From NCBI RefSeq assembly GCF_004745955.1, contig NZ_SRLD01000004.1, positions 1-64,000 on the forward strand: a DNA stretch of 64,000 nt, given 5' to 3'. Source of the DNA: Hymenobacter elongatus (lineage in GTDB: Bacteria > Bacteroidota > Bacteroidia > Cytophagales > Hymenobacteraceae). The notes under the pieces are model-generated. The model was given only the letters and a program-made list of their open reading frames with translations. It had not been told where the DNA came from and ran no database searches. The position numbers and the translations under genes are program-made. Of this stretch, positions 56,827-64,000 are shown piece after piece. Numbering within the stretch: position 1 is the first letter of the stretch; the number at the start of each line of letters is the position of its first letter.

Positions 56827-58125
56827 ATGTCAGAACGCCTAATCATTCGCAACTTCGCCGGGCTTGATAATATTGATATTGAGCTTGGAAGAATAAATAT
56901 TTTTATTGGCCCGCAGGCTAGTGGAAAGAGCGTTTGTGCTAAATGTTTATACTTGTTTAAATCATTTATACCAACATTATTCGCTTCGATAAAGTCGGGA
57001 CAATCTAAAATCAATTTTGAGGATTCGTATTTAATACGATTTAGAGAATATTTTCCTAATTTATGGCGCAACGATAAAGATTTTATTTTACGCTATGAAG
57101 CCGCAAATATCTTCGTACAGATTGAGAGTAAAGACCGGAAGTTTGAATTTACATACTCGGATATTTTCATAACCACAGCAGAGAATGCTAGGAAAGAAGT
57201 GGAAGCATTCAATACTAAATCTATCCGCTTTCCTCATAGCCAAGACATATTCGAACGGCTTGCGTGGGAACCTCAAGCATTATATAACCTAAGAGCTTCT
57301 TTCCATTATAGTAATGGAAACGAATTAGAGCCACTGCAGCGTTACGTAATAGCTGGACGCTCCTTTTTCACCGCGCTAAAAGGTTCAGTACTCACATTTT
57401 TAGCTAATACGCCTTCATCAGCTATAGATCCTTTGCTTAAAGATTTTATTCAGCAATATGAAATTGCACGTCGCTACCAACTTATAGATGGTGCATCTGA
57501 CAAGAAATCATTTTACAATTTGACACAGCAAATAATAAAGGGCAAGCTTGCATTGAATGGTGATGAAGACTATGTAGTGAATAATGATGGCAGGCGGGTA
57601 CCATTGGCAAATTCTTCCTCTGGTCAGCAGGAAGTTTTTCCCTTACTACTAATGCTACTGGCTTTGATACCAGAAGAGGAAGATAGGTATGGTCCGATAG
57701 ACGATGAAAGTCAAGTATTATATATTGAGGAACCTGAAGCGCACTTGTTTCCAGAATCTCAGCAGGCTATAGCTTATTTAATGGCAGCTATTTACAAACA
57801 AAGCCCTTGGCATTTGCAATATATAATCACCACACATAGCCCCTACTTTCTCACATCCTTTAACAACCTCATCTACGCCCACCAACTCGCTGAACGCCTG
57901 CACGACCAACCAACCGAGTTAAAGAAGCTCTACAAAATAGTCCCCAAAAGCCAGCAGGTTCCCTTGTCGGATTTCCGGGTATACGGCCTTGAAAATGGTA
58001 AAGCAATTTCGCTTATCGACTATGAACTAGGTTTGATATCGGCCTCTCTACTCGATAGTGCTTCCGATGTTACAGCCGACCAATTTGGCGACCTGATGGC
58101 CCTCGACCCCACGACCAAGCCGTGA
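56827..58125 (+). CDS. AAA/ABC-type ATPase, OLD/AAA15-like, in an AT-rich two-gene module
   Basis: A 432-residue ATPase of the overcoming-lysogenization/AAA15 style. Walker A is GPQASGKS (28-35), the ABC-type signature is SSSGQQE (263-269), Walker B is VLYIEEPEAHLFPES (297 on), and the switch His is in THSPYF (H337). There is no TOPRIM or other nuclease domain at the C-terminus. DNA is clearly more AT-rich than mutB from 56.83 to about 57.84 kb and then shifts to host-like codon use, so the gene looks mosaic. The nuclease-like gene overlaps its stop. Together they resemble ATPase-plus-nuclease anti-phage pairs, but I match no named system. Confidence 0.75.
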   Translation: MSERLIIRNFAGLDNIDIELGRINIFIGPQASGKSVCAKCLYLFKSFIPTLFASIKSGQSKINFEDSYLIRFREYFPNLWRNDKDFILRYEAANIFVQIESKDRKFEFTYSDIFITTAENARKEVEAFNTKSIRFPHSQDIFERLAWEPQALYNLRASFHYSNGNELEPLQRYVIAGRSFFTALKGSVLTFLANTPSSAIDPLLKDFIQQYEIARRYQLIDGASDKKSFYNLTQQIIKGKLALNGDEDYVVNNDGRRVPLANSSSGQQEVFPLLLMLLALIPEEEDRYGPIDDESQVLYIEEPEAHLFPESQQAIAYLMAAIYKQSPWHLQYIITTHSPYFLTSFNNLIYAHQLAERLHDQPTELKKLYKIVPKSQQVPLSDFRVYGLENGKAISLIDYELGLISASLLDSASDVTADQFGDLMALDPTTKP

Positions 58126-58541
58126 TGACAATTCCTGACCATCAGAAGCGCGTTACTAACAATCCTAAGATTTCAGTTAAGACGCCAAGAGCTGCCAGCA
58201 CTTTCACCTTGCTCAATCCTAAGCGGCTAGAAGTGACCGTGCTGGAACCGGAGCAGTTCTTTCCGACTGGCCAGTGGAATTGCGACTTTGTATTTCAAGC
58301 ACCAGCCGCATCAGCTGAAATATATGTAGAGCTAAAAGGCAGCGACTTTCTCCATGCTCTTGAGCAGCTTGCCAATACAATCAAGCTGCTCAAGTCTCCT
58401 CTGCAACCTAAGAAATGCTTTGTGGTGATTCGCCGCTCTCCTAGCATCGATACTAAAATGCAGAAGTTGCTACTAGACTTCGGACGGCGAAACAAATGCA
58501 CTATTAAACCTAAAACGCAACACTGCGAGCATTCTTTATGA
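58125..58541 (+). CDS. Small PD-(D/E)XK-like protein coupled to the ATPase
   Basis: A 138-residue protein from ATG 58125 (GTG 58122 is also possible), overlapping the ATPase stop by one base (TGATG). It has WNCDFVFQ (Asp 54) then AEIYVELKG (Glu 69, Lys 71) and a helix SDFLHALEQLANTIKLL, then KCFVVIRRS. The spacing of Asp, Glu-x-Lys and following helix fits a PD-(D/E)XK nuclease fold, though very small. I know no family name. Tight coupling suggests that the ATPase controls it. It ends at a GC-rich hairpin. Confidence 0.6.
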   Translation: MTIPDHQKRVTNNPKISVKTPRAASTFTLLNPKRLEVTVLEPEQFFPTGQWNCDFVFQAPAASAEIYVELKGSDFLHALEQLANTIKLLKSPLQPKKCFVVIRRSPSIDTKMQKLLLDFGRRNKCTIKPKTQHCEHSL

Positions 58542-58804
58542 CTTCCCGGCCCGCCCACCAGCGGGCCGGCTTCGTTGCCCCTCGCCCCCGCCGCTTCTCC
58601 CGTCACTTGGGCTGCTTCACCCGTGACCAGGCTGAACTGGCCGAGCTGATTAAGTACGCGGGCCCGAAAAGGCAGCCGCCCAGAGTACCGCTTGAAGCGC
58701 CAATCCATGTTTCTACCAACAGGCTCGGCCAGCAAGTGGGGCCTGTTTCGTTTACCGGGAGTTTTATCCAGGCAGGCATCACCCAAACCGGCAGGCCGGA
58801 ATAA
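58538..58804 (+). CDS. Doubtful 88-residue ORF after the nuclease-like gene
   Basis: Starts ATG in ATGA overlap with the preceding stop, which would suit a coupled third gene, but its first 35 nt form a perfect GC-rich hairpin (CCGGCCCGC, 6 nt, GCGGGCCGG) that may be the terminator of the pair. The protein (Arg/Pro-rich, FTRDQAELAELIKYAGPKRQPP) matches nothing I know, and GC content jumps back to host level here. Kept as a low-confidence call only. Confidence 0.2.
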   Translation: MTSRPAHQRAGFVAPRPRRFSRHLGCFTRDQAELAELIKYAGPKRQPPRVPLEAPIHVSTNRLGQQVGPVSFTGSFIQAGITQTGRPE

Positions 58805-58857
58805 CGAGAGGACAGCCGGGTGATTGTAGCTTAAAGTGGCTGTGGCATTTTATCGTT

Positions 58858-58900
58858 GACTATCCTGCTTGATCTGGCATCCACTAGTCGATGCACTCTC
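58858..58900. repeat. Decayed copy of the common mobile core
   Basis: CCTGCTTGATCTGGCATCCA followed by CTAGTCGATGCACTCTC differs at scattered sites from the core in other elements (ATCTGGCGTCCGCTTG, TCGAAGCATCTC). No terminal repeats remain. Confidence 0.5.
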
Positions 58901-58907
58901 CCAAATA

Positions 58908-58988
58908 CACAACTGCCACGCATACAAACAGCCCCATTTGCGCCTTCCGTAGACGCAAATGGGGCTGTTTGTATGCGTGGCAGTTGTG
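58908..58988. repeat. Perfect 35-bp palindrome with 11-nt loop
   Basis: 58908-58942 and 58954-58988 are perfectly complementary (outer part CACAACTGCCACGCATACAA). It ends 2 nt before the original doxX stop, so it may be the doxX terminator, but there is no T tract. A perfect stem of this length suggests recent origin or active maintenance. Confidence 0.85.
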
Positions 58989-58990
58989 AG

Positions 58991-59561
58991 CTACCGCGCC
59001 GCCACCGGTTCGGGGCGGCGTATCATAGCATCAAGGCTCCAGATGCCGGGGCCGTGGGTGCAGATGTAGAGAAAAGACTTGTTCCTGAATAAAGCGAAAC
59101 GAAAAAAGGCCGTCATGCTGAGCTTGTCGAAGCATCTCTACCGCGGTGGTAAGTAGCATTGCGGTAGAGATGCTTCGACAAGCTCAGCATGACAGCCAAA
59201 TTTTAGCATCGGGTCCTAATTCAGGAACAAGTCTAAAGACGAAGCAGTAAATCACGGCCGGCTCGCCCCCGTTCAGGATGGGCAGTGGGCCGTTGCCGGC
59301 ATGAGCCATGAAGTAGGCCACGGCCATCGTGCCGCTGCACAAAAACGCGGCGATGCGCGTGAGCAGCCCCACCATACTCAACAGCCCCCCAACCAGCTCG
59401 ATGATGCCGGCCACCCCAATCAGAGAGGCCAGCTCGACGGCGGGTTTGTCGCCGGGGAAGCCCAGCAGCTTCTGGCTGCCGTGCATGGCAAAGAGCAGGC
59501 CGACGACAATGCGCAGCAGGGCGTAGGCGTAGGGAGAGTAGCGCGAAATAGTGTCGTTCAT
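58991..59561 (-). pseudogene. DoxX family membrane protein, interrupted by a MITE-like element
   Basis: From ATG 59561, SPYAYALLRIVVGLLFAMHGSQKLLGFPG and four membrane segments mark a DoxX/DoxD-family protein of unknown substrate. After 109 residues the frame enters the inserted element and ends with 16 foreign residues (RLVPELGPDAKIWLSC). Removing 59075-59237 restores YCFVFLYICTHGPGIWSLDA and RRPEPVAAR to a stop at 58991, an intact 135-residue protein. The last membrane helix is hit, so function is doubtful. Confidence 0.88.
59075..59234. mobile_element. 160-bp MITE-like element in doxX, AGACTTG family
   Basis: Perfect 16-bp terminal repeats AGACTTGTTCCTGAAT (59075-59090) and its complement (59219-59234), bordered by AAA on each side (59072-59074, 59235-59237). 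Inside, a perfect 33-bp inverted repeat (59112-59144 and 59161-59193) with the common core GTCATGCTGAGCTTGTCGAA and GCATCTCTACCGC, 16-nt loop. No coding capacity. Confidence 0.92.
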
Positions 59562-59894
59562 GGGGGTTAGGAAGTTCAGATTAACGATACCGCTACTACG
59601 CATGCCTTGGAGATAGGGTCAGCCTCGGGTAAGACGCGGGGTTCCGGTAAACGCTGGAGTGCCGTTGCCGGGCCTGGGCTTCCTCCGACATAGCGTGCAT
59701 GTGCGCTTGGAAATTATCCTGCTCACTCCAGCCGCTACTGGCCGAGGTATTTCTGCCAGCTATATAATCTGAGTAACCTTGGACTTCAACTCGACTCAGG
59801 CTGACCCAACACAAAAATTGTAGCCTGGCCTTGCGTGACGCAGACGACCAGGTAGATTACCTTGCCATTTCTCGCTTTTTAGCTCGTTTCTGCC
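59562..59894. other. Intergenic, no supported gene
   Basis: 333 nt. A 72-codon minus-strand frame (59596-59814) exists but has no family features, start signal or conserved-looking segment. A TACCTTGC at about 59858 may be the -7 region of the following gene. Confidence 0.5.
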
Positions 59895-60626
59895 ATGCCC
59901 GCCACTACCCAGCTCCAGCTGCTCGGCCACGCCAGCTTCCGCATCACCACGCCCGAAGCCCTTGTTATCCTGCTCGACCCGTGGCTGACCGGCAACCCCT
60001 ACATGCCCGAAGCCCTGCGCCAGCCCGAGCGCGCCGACCTGGTGCTCATCACCCACGGCCACGACGACCATTTCGACCCCGAACTGCCGGCGCTGCTGGC
60101 CCGCACCGGCGCGAAGGTGGTGGCACCCGCGCCGGTACGGTTTTACCTCTATGAGCAGGGCGTTCCGCCCGAACAGTGTGAGGCGATGAACGTGGGCGGC
60201 GGCATCGATGTGCTGGGCCTGCGCCTGACCATGACTGTAGCACAACACGCGGCTCACGTCGATTTGCCGGGCAATAAAACCGGCTTTCCGCACGAGGCCG
60301 TGGGCTATATTCTGCGCTTCTCTGATGGCACGGTGCTCTACGCCGCCGGCGACACGGGCCTGTTCGGCGATATGCGCTTACTGGCCGACCTCTACCAGCC
60401 CACCGTGGCGCTGCTGCCCATCGGCGACCGGTATACGATGGGGCCGCTGGAAGCCGCCCACGCTGCCCGGCTGTTGCGGGTGCATCATGTGGTGCCGTTC
60501 CACTACGGCACGTTTCCATCCTTGGTGGGTACGCCGGAGCAGCTCCGCGCCCACCTCACGCCCGCCGACAACGTAACCATTCACCCGTTACGGGCCGGGG
60601 AAACGCTGGCACTGAATAGCTTGTAG
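59895..60626 (+). CDS. Metal-dependent hydrolase, UPF0173 / beta-lactamase superfamily
   Basis: A 243-residue metallo-beta-lactamase-fold protein. The metal motif is THGHDDHFDPE (about residues 52-62), with further ligands in QHAAHV, AGDTGLFGDM and PFHYGTFP. The start QLQLLGHASFRITTPEALVILLDPWLTGNP is typical of the UPF0173 group, annotated as metal-dependent hydrolases or UlaG-like lactonases. The natural substrate is unknown. It stands alone; a GC hairpin (60634-60658) follows the stop. Confidence 0.9.
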   Translation: MPATTQLQLLGHASFRITTPEALVILLDPWLTGNPYMPEALRQPERADLVLITHGHDDHFDPELPALLARTGAKVVAPAPVRFYLYEQGVPPEQCEAMNVGGGIDVLGLRLTMTVAQHAAHVDLPGNKTGFPHEAVGYILRFSDGTVLYAAGDTGLFGDMRLLADLYQPTVALLPIGDRYTMGPLEAAHAARLLRVHHVVPFHYGTFPSLVGTPEQLRAHLTPADNVTIHPLRAGETLALNSL

Positions 60627-61403
60627 CTTCTGCCGCCGCCGCCGGGGCGCGGCGGCACCTTGTGTCGCTCGTTGTGCTGGGGCAGCAATGCACACGTGTA
60701 GCAACGCTTGCACGGCAGGCAGTAATTATTGGGGCGAAAATGCGGGAGTACTGCTCCCCTGAAACAATGCGGAGTACAGCGCATGATCAGTTCCGAGAGG
60801 CATTCCGGCCACTTTTTGGCATAAAATATTGAAGTTTTTGGGTTCTGCGAAGCACAACAGTAGGTACAGGCCACGGGTCAAAAGCCAAAATTCTTTTTTA
60901 TTGGATAATAGTATTTCGGTATAAGTTTTAATAAATTTCATTTAGGCAATAGAGAAGTGGATCGGGGCATCAACAGTTTTTCACTACGTTGAAACGAGTG
61001 TTGGTCAGCAGCTGGGAGGAGATTTACCAGGTGCCGTTGGGTAGGTGTAAGCGTAAGAACATTTTAGCAGATTGTTATTCTGGCCGAACGGCTGGCAATG
61101 TCCCTATTGTGGCGTGGCGCTGAGCAGCTACGCTAGTACCGATACTTCCCGCGCTGCCGCAAACCGGCAGGAAAGCAACGTCAGCGGGCTTTTCAGACTA
61201 TTTGCCGCCTGGTTTGCGGCCTGTGCCGCCGCTGCGGCTGGTCAAGGCAAGCATCTTCCCTACTTCCTCCCATAGTTTTCAGGCCGCTTCTACGGGGCCT
61301 GCGGCGAGCTGACTGTTTGCCGCAGCTTACCATAGCGCCTTATTTCAATTGATTCCGTCTTTTTCACTAGTTCTCCCTCACTTCCCAACCGCGCTACTTT
61401 CTT
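60627..61403. other. Long intergenic stretch with probable transposase debris
   Basis: 777 nt. It starts with a GC hairpin (TGCCGCCGC and GCGGCGGCA, 60634-60658), possibly a terminator. An AT-rich patch follows at about 60840-60960. The only protein-like signal is the remnant at 61051-61263. Several short open frames on the minus strand (60581-60941) show no family features. The last 100 nt hold the leader of the T9SS propeller gene. Confidence 0.5.
61051..61263 (+). pseudogene. Possible remnant of an IS1595/ISXO2-type transposase N-terminus
   Basis: The frame reads EHFSRLLFWPNGWQCPYCGVALSSY, the start of the zinc ribbon of such transposases (WPxGxxCPxCG). In the +1 frame the sequence goes on YRYFPRCRKPAGKQRQRAFQ, which could be the second half of the ribbon. 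No later domain or terminal repeats remain. Weak evidence. Confidence 0.28.
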
Positions 61404-63032
61404 ATGAAACAACTTTTCCTTGCTTTCGCCCTACTAGCCGCCCTGGCCGCGCCCGCTCAAACTCCCACCTGGAACTGGCTCCAATCCGTTGAAGGGGTAA
61501 ACTCCATCACCGATATTGCCATTGCCCCTACCGGCGACTTTTACATAACCGGCCGCTTCGATAATAGCCTGCAGTTGAACAACCGCCGCCTGACCAGCCC
61601 CGGCCGCTGCCTCTACATTGCCCGCCTCGATGCCAGTGGCCGGGTGCTCAAAACCACGCAGCTCAACGTGAGTACCGACGTACTGCCCACTAGCCTAGCG
61701 GTAGACAGAAACGGCAATTGCTACGTCGCGGGCTCGTTTCGCGGCACCCTGACGTATGGCAGCAGCGGGCGCATCACGTCCCAAAGCCCTAACGCCGATG
61801 ACGTGCTACTGCTGAAATGCAGCCCCGAGGGCACGGTGCGCTGGGTGCGGCAAGCCAGCAGCACGGGTCCCGAACAGTATGCCACCCAAAACCAGGGCTG
61901 GTCGGTGGCTGTGGATGCTTCGGGCAACAGCTACGTTACTGGCAGCGTCAGCGGCAGCGCTGTGCGGTTTGGCAGCCTGAGCTTCGCCAACCGCCAAAAT
62001 AAGGCCTTCCTGGCCAGCTACGACGGTCAGGGCACGGTGCGCTGGGCAAAACTCTGGGATGCTCCCGCCGGCAGCTTCGCCGCCAGTGCGGGGCGCGCCA
62101 CCTGCGTAGATGGAGCCGGCAACTGCTACGTGAGTGGCAATTTCTCCACGACCTTAACCATAGACGGCACCACCCTACAGCCCGCCAACTCCGAGAGCAA
62201 CCTATTTCTGGTTCGCTTTGATACGCGCCAGGGCCAGCTGCGGTGGGCCAAAGCCCCCGGTGGCTATGGTGATGGAAAAGCGCTGGCCACCGATGCCGCC
62301 GGCAAAGTGTATGTAGCCGATAGCTTCAGCGGCACGGCTTCCTTCGGCGCTACCACCCTCACCAGCGCCGGCAGCGCCGACGTTTTTGTGGCACGCTACA
62401 ACACCCAGGGCCAGAGCGAATGGGCCACCGCTATGGGCGGCCCCAACTATGATTTCCCCACCGATATAGCCGTCGACCAGGCAGCGGGGCAGGCTTACGT
62501 TACCGGCTCGCAAGGCATTACCTCCGCCAACCAAACTTTCATTACCCAGCTGCAGGCTACGGGCCAAATAGTCCGCACGACGCTGGTGGGTGGCCCCGGC
62601 ACCAGCACGGGCAGCTGCCTGGCGCTGGATAGCCGCAATACCGTGTACACGGCTGGCATAGCCACCGGTAGCTGCCAGTTTGGGCCGCACGCTACTTCCG
62701 GCACCAGCACGGCCAGCTACTTAGGACGCTTTGGCCTGACCAGTCCGTCGGCCGCACGCCCGGAAAGCCCGGTCTTGGCCCTGGAAGCGAGTGTATTCCC
62801 CAACCCGGTTGAGGACCGGTTTACGCTCCGGGTGCAGGCTCCCGATGCCGGTCAGCCCATGCAGGCTACGCTGTACAATAAGCACGGGCGCATAGTAGCG
62901 CGGCAAACGCTACAGAGTGCTGCAGGCAGCGCCGAAACCGTATTCGATACCTCCGGCCTGCCCAGCGGCCTTTATGTTCTGAATCTGGAGCACAACCAGA
63001 AGATAACCACTCAGCTGGTCACGGTCCGGTAG
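61404..63032 (+). CDS. T9SS-sorted surface or secreted protein with SBBP-like propeller repeats
   Basis: A 542-residue exported protein. After the signal peptide (QLFLAFALLAALAAPAQ), about seven repeats of the type VDASGNSYVTGSVSGSAVRFGSLSF (residues 35-450) suggest a beta-propeller of SBBP/NHL style. The C-terminal domain from VFPNPVEDRFTLRVQ (about 470) to GLPSGLYVLNLEHNQKITTQLVTVR is a type A T9SS sorting domain. Export would use the same system as PorQ and PorE in this window. Ligand unknown. A long palindrome just after the stop acts as a shared terminator candidate. Confidence 0.85.
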   Translation: MKQLFLAFALLAALAAPAQTPTWNWLQSVEGVNSITDIAIAPTGDFYITGRFDNSLQLNNRRLTSPGRCLYIARLDASGRVLKTTQLNVSTDVLPTSLAVDRNGNCYVAGSFRGTLTYGSSGRITSQSPNADDVLLLKCSPEGTVRWVRQASSTGPEQYATQNQGWSVAVDASGNSYVTGSVSGSAVRFGSLSFANRQNKAFLASYDGQGTVRWAKLWDAPAGSFAASAGRATCVDGAGNCYVSGNFSTTLTIDGTTLQPANSESNLFLVRFDTRQGQLRWAKAPGGYGDGKALATDAAGKVYVADSFSGTASFGATTLTSAGSADVFVARYNTQGQSEWATAMGGPNYDFPTDIAVDQAAGQAYVTGSQGITSANQTFITQLQATGQIVRTTLVGGPGTSTGSCLALDSRNTVYTAGIATGSCQFGPHATSGTSTASYLGRFGLTSPSAARPESPVLALEASVFPNPVEDRFTLRVQAPDAGQPMQATLYNKHGRIVARQTLQSAAGSAETVFDTSGLPSGLYVLNLEHNQKITTQLVTVR

Positions 63033-63049
63033 CGGCGCTGGCTATTCAA

Positions 63050-63113
63050 CGCATCTTGCCCGTAACAACCGGCTCCACCGTGTGGTGGGGACGGTTGTTA
63101 CGGGCAAGATGCG
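63050..63113. repeat. Perfect 22-bp palindrome between convergent genes
   Basis: 63050-63071 and 63092-63113 are perfectly complementary (CGCATCTTGCCCGTAACAAC outward), and the centre adds TCCACC/GGTGGG pairs, so almost all 64 nt fold. No T tract. It lies between the propeller gene and the convergent J-like gene and may terminate both. Confidence 0.85.
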
Positions 63114-63136
63114 TTTACGTGTACCGACGGGGCGCT

Positions 63137-63883
63137 TCAGAACCAGAGTATGATGACCAGTGCCACCACGGCCAGCAGCGTAGCGGCTACGGCGGTATTG
63201 ACGCGCATTTCGGGGGAGCGGCCGGGCAGCACCCCCAGCACAGCCACGACGAGCAAGGCCAACGGCAGCCACACGAAAGAGCCGTAAATATTGCCGCCGT
63301 AGGGTTTGAACCCAGCGGGCTCACCAGCCGGGCGGGCATCAGCGCTTACGCGGCGCACGATGCCCAGCACCGCTGTTCGCTGCACCGTCAGCCGCGCGCC
63401 TTTCCGGACGCGGTGCCCCAGGCGGCTCGGCACCCGAAACGCGGTGCGGGGCGTCGTCACATCGTAGGCCATCTGTGGGTTGGAAGCCGAAGCAGAAACG
63501 GACACAACCTGCCGGCTCATAACCACCTCATCAGCGTAGCTCCGGAGCGGCAGTGCCCAGTCGAGGGCCAGCAGCAGGCACAGCCCCACCAGCAGGCCAT
63601 TGAGCCAGCGGGCCGCCGGCGCATAGCGCGCCATCATAAGAGCCGTGGCATCGGGGCGCGGCGCGGGGCTGGGCGGCTCCTGGGCCAGCAGCACATCGTA
63701 GGCTAAGCGCCGCAAAGGATTACCCAGAATTTCGTAGCCGGTATGCACTTCCTGTAGTCGGGTCTGCATCGCCGGATCGACCGTGCGGCGGCTCAGGCGG
63801 GCTTTTTGCCGCTGGTACGCCTGCTCTATCTCGGCCGGAGTGGCGGTAACGGCTACGCCCAGAAGACGGTAATAATCCTGCAT
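63137..63883 (-). CDS. J-domain-like membrane protein lacking the HPD motif
   Basis: A 248-residue protein. The first 65 residues fold as a J domain (MQDYYRLLGVAVTATPAEIEQAYQRQKARLS, then GYEILGNPLRRLAYDVLL), but the HPD that activates DnaK is replaced by SRR. A helix at about 93-110 (WLNGLLVGLCLLLALDWAL) anchors a soluble domain, followed by two more membrane segments at the C-terminus (FVWLPLALLVVAVLGVL; VAATLLAVVALVIILWF). Without HPD it is unlikely to be a DnaK co-chaperone. Function unknown. Confidence 0.75.
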   Translation of the reverse strand: MQDYYRLLGVAVTATPAEIEQAYQRQKARLSRRTVDPAMQTRLQEVHTGYEILGNPLRRLAYDVLLAQEPPSPAPRPDATALMMARYAPAARWLNGLLVGLCLLLALDWALPLRSYADEVVMSRQVVSVSASASNPQMAYDVTTPRTAFRVPSRLGHRVRKGARLTVQRTAVLGIVRRVSADARPAGEPAGFKPYGGNIYGSFVWLPLALLVVAVLGVLPGRSPEMRVNTAVAATLLAVVALVIILWF

Positions 63884-63910
63884 CGGCGTGTTCGTTCGGC
63901 CAAAGGCTTA

Positions 63911-64000
63911 AAGCGTGTTTGGGAATTTAAAAAAACGCCGATTCCGTCATGCTCATCTGGCGTCCGCGCAGCCGAAGCATCTCTACCACCAAAGTAACCT
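63911..64000. mobile_element. Left part of a MITE-like element, GCGTGTTTGGGA family, cut by window end
   Basis: AAGCGTGTTTGGGAATTT (from 63911) matches the right end of the element at 51059-51158. The core follows: CCGTCATGCTCATCTGGCGT, then GAAGCATCTCTACC. The right end lies outside the window. TTA precedes the element and may be one copy of the target duplication. Confidence 0.7.

Noticed and set aside
56827..58541. Assignment of the ATPase pair to PARIS, Septu or Gabija
   Set aside because: There is no TOPRIM, HNH or UvrD-like partner; the second protein is too small and has D...ExK instead.
59596..59814. 72-codon minus-strand frame between doxX and the UPF0173 gene
   Set aside because: No homology-like motif, signal or promoter; composition not convincing.
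60726..60941. 71-codon minus-strand frame in the 60.6-61.4 kb gap
   Set aside because: A hydrophobic patch is present but there is no family pattern, and it lies next to transposase debris and AT-rich DNA.

Overview
The window reads as a chromosomal segment of a Hymenobacter-like member of the Bacteroidota (Cytophagales). The reasons are tandem SusC/SusD pairs, type IX secretion (T9SS) genes and a T9SS-sorted protein, promoters of the Bacteroidota type (TTG, about 17-20 nt, TAnnTTTG), high GC, and many short intergenic repeats. Most of it is ordinary chromosome, with accessory patches at about 36.4-37.7, 42.2-43.2, 45.3-45.6, 51.0-52.6 and 56.8-61.3 kb.

Layout. 0-10 kb: right end of an IS5-like element, RNase HII, a Nudix hydrolase, a PlsC-type acyltransferase, gatC followed by a large TPR membrane protein and an orphan ABC ATPase, a cobalamin adenosyltransferase, a branched-chain aminotransferase, and prfB with an intact programmed +1 frameshift. 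10-28 kb: three SusC/SusD pairs, two small surface-type lipoproteins and a cytochrome c/copper monooxygenase-like protein, with no glycoside hydrolase. 28-36 kb: an SDR, hslU, porQ, lon and, divergently, porE. 36-38 kb: repeats, a broken XRE-type gene with operator-like repeats, and a T9SS C-terminal-domain remnant. 38-48 kb: rseP and dxr, a three-gene overlapping cluster with a nuclease-like protein, a GH3-family protein, osmC and dnaA. 48-52.6 kb: a UshA-type nucleotidase split into two genes, and two paralogous beta-barrel proteins, one frameshifted. 52.7-56.8 kb: both methylmalonyl-CoA mutase subunits. 56.8-58.5 kb: an AT-rich pair, an AAA/ABC-type ATPase plus a small PD-(D/E)XK-like protein, which is the best candidate for an undescribed defence-type module. 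58.5-64 kb: a repeat nest in which a 160-bp MITE-like element splits a doxX gene, a metal-dependent hydrolase, a T9SS-sorted propeller protein and a J-like membrane protein.

The most distinctive structure is a set of small non-coding mobile elements. At least three terminal-repeat types carry related versions of one hairpin core, and each copy with both ends visible is bordered by a 3-bp direct repeat. One copy splits doxX, so the pre-insertion reading frame can be rebuilt exactly. Another sits inside an older intergenic repeat downstream of osmC.

Functional links: PorQ and PorE belong to the secretion system that would export the 61.4-kb propeller protein. The PduO-type adenosyltransferase makes the cofactor used by the mutase. 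SusC/SusD pairs and LES-type lipoproteins form a nutrient-uptake region whose substrate cannot be told from sequence. All calls come from reading the sequence; no database search was run.
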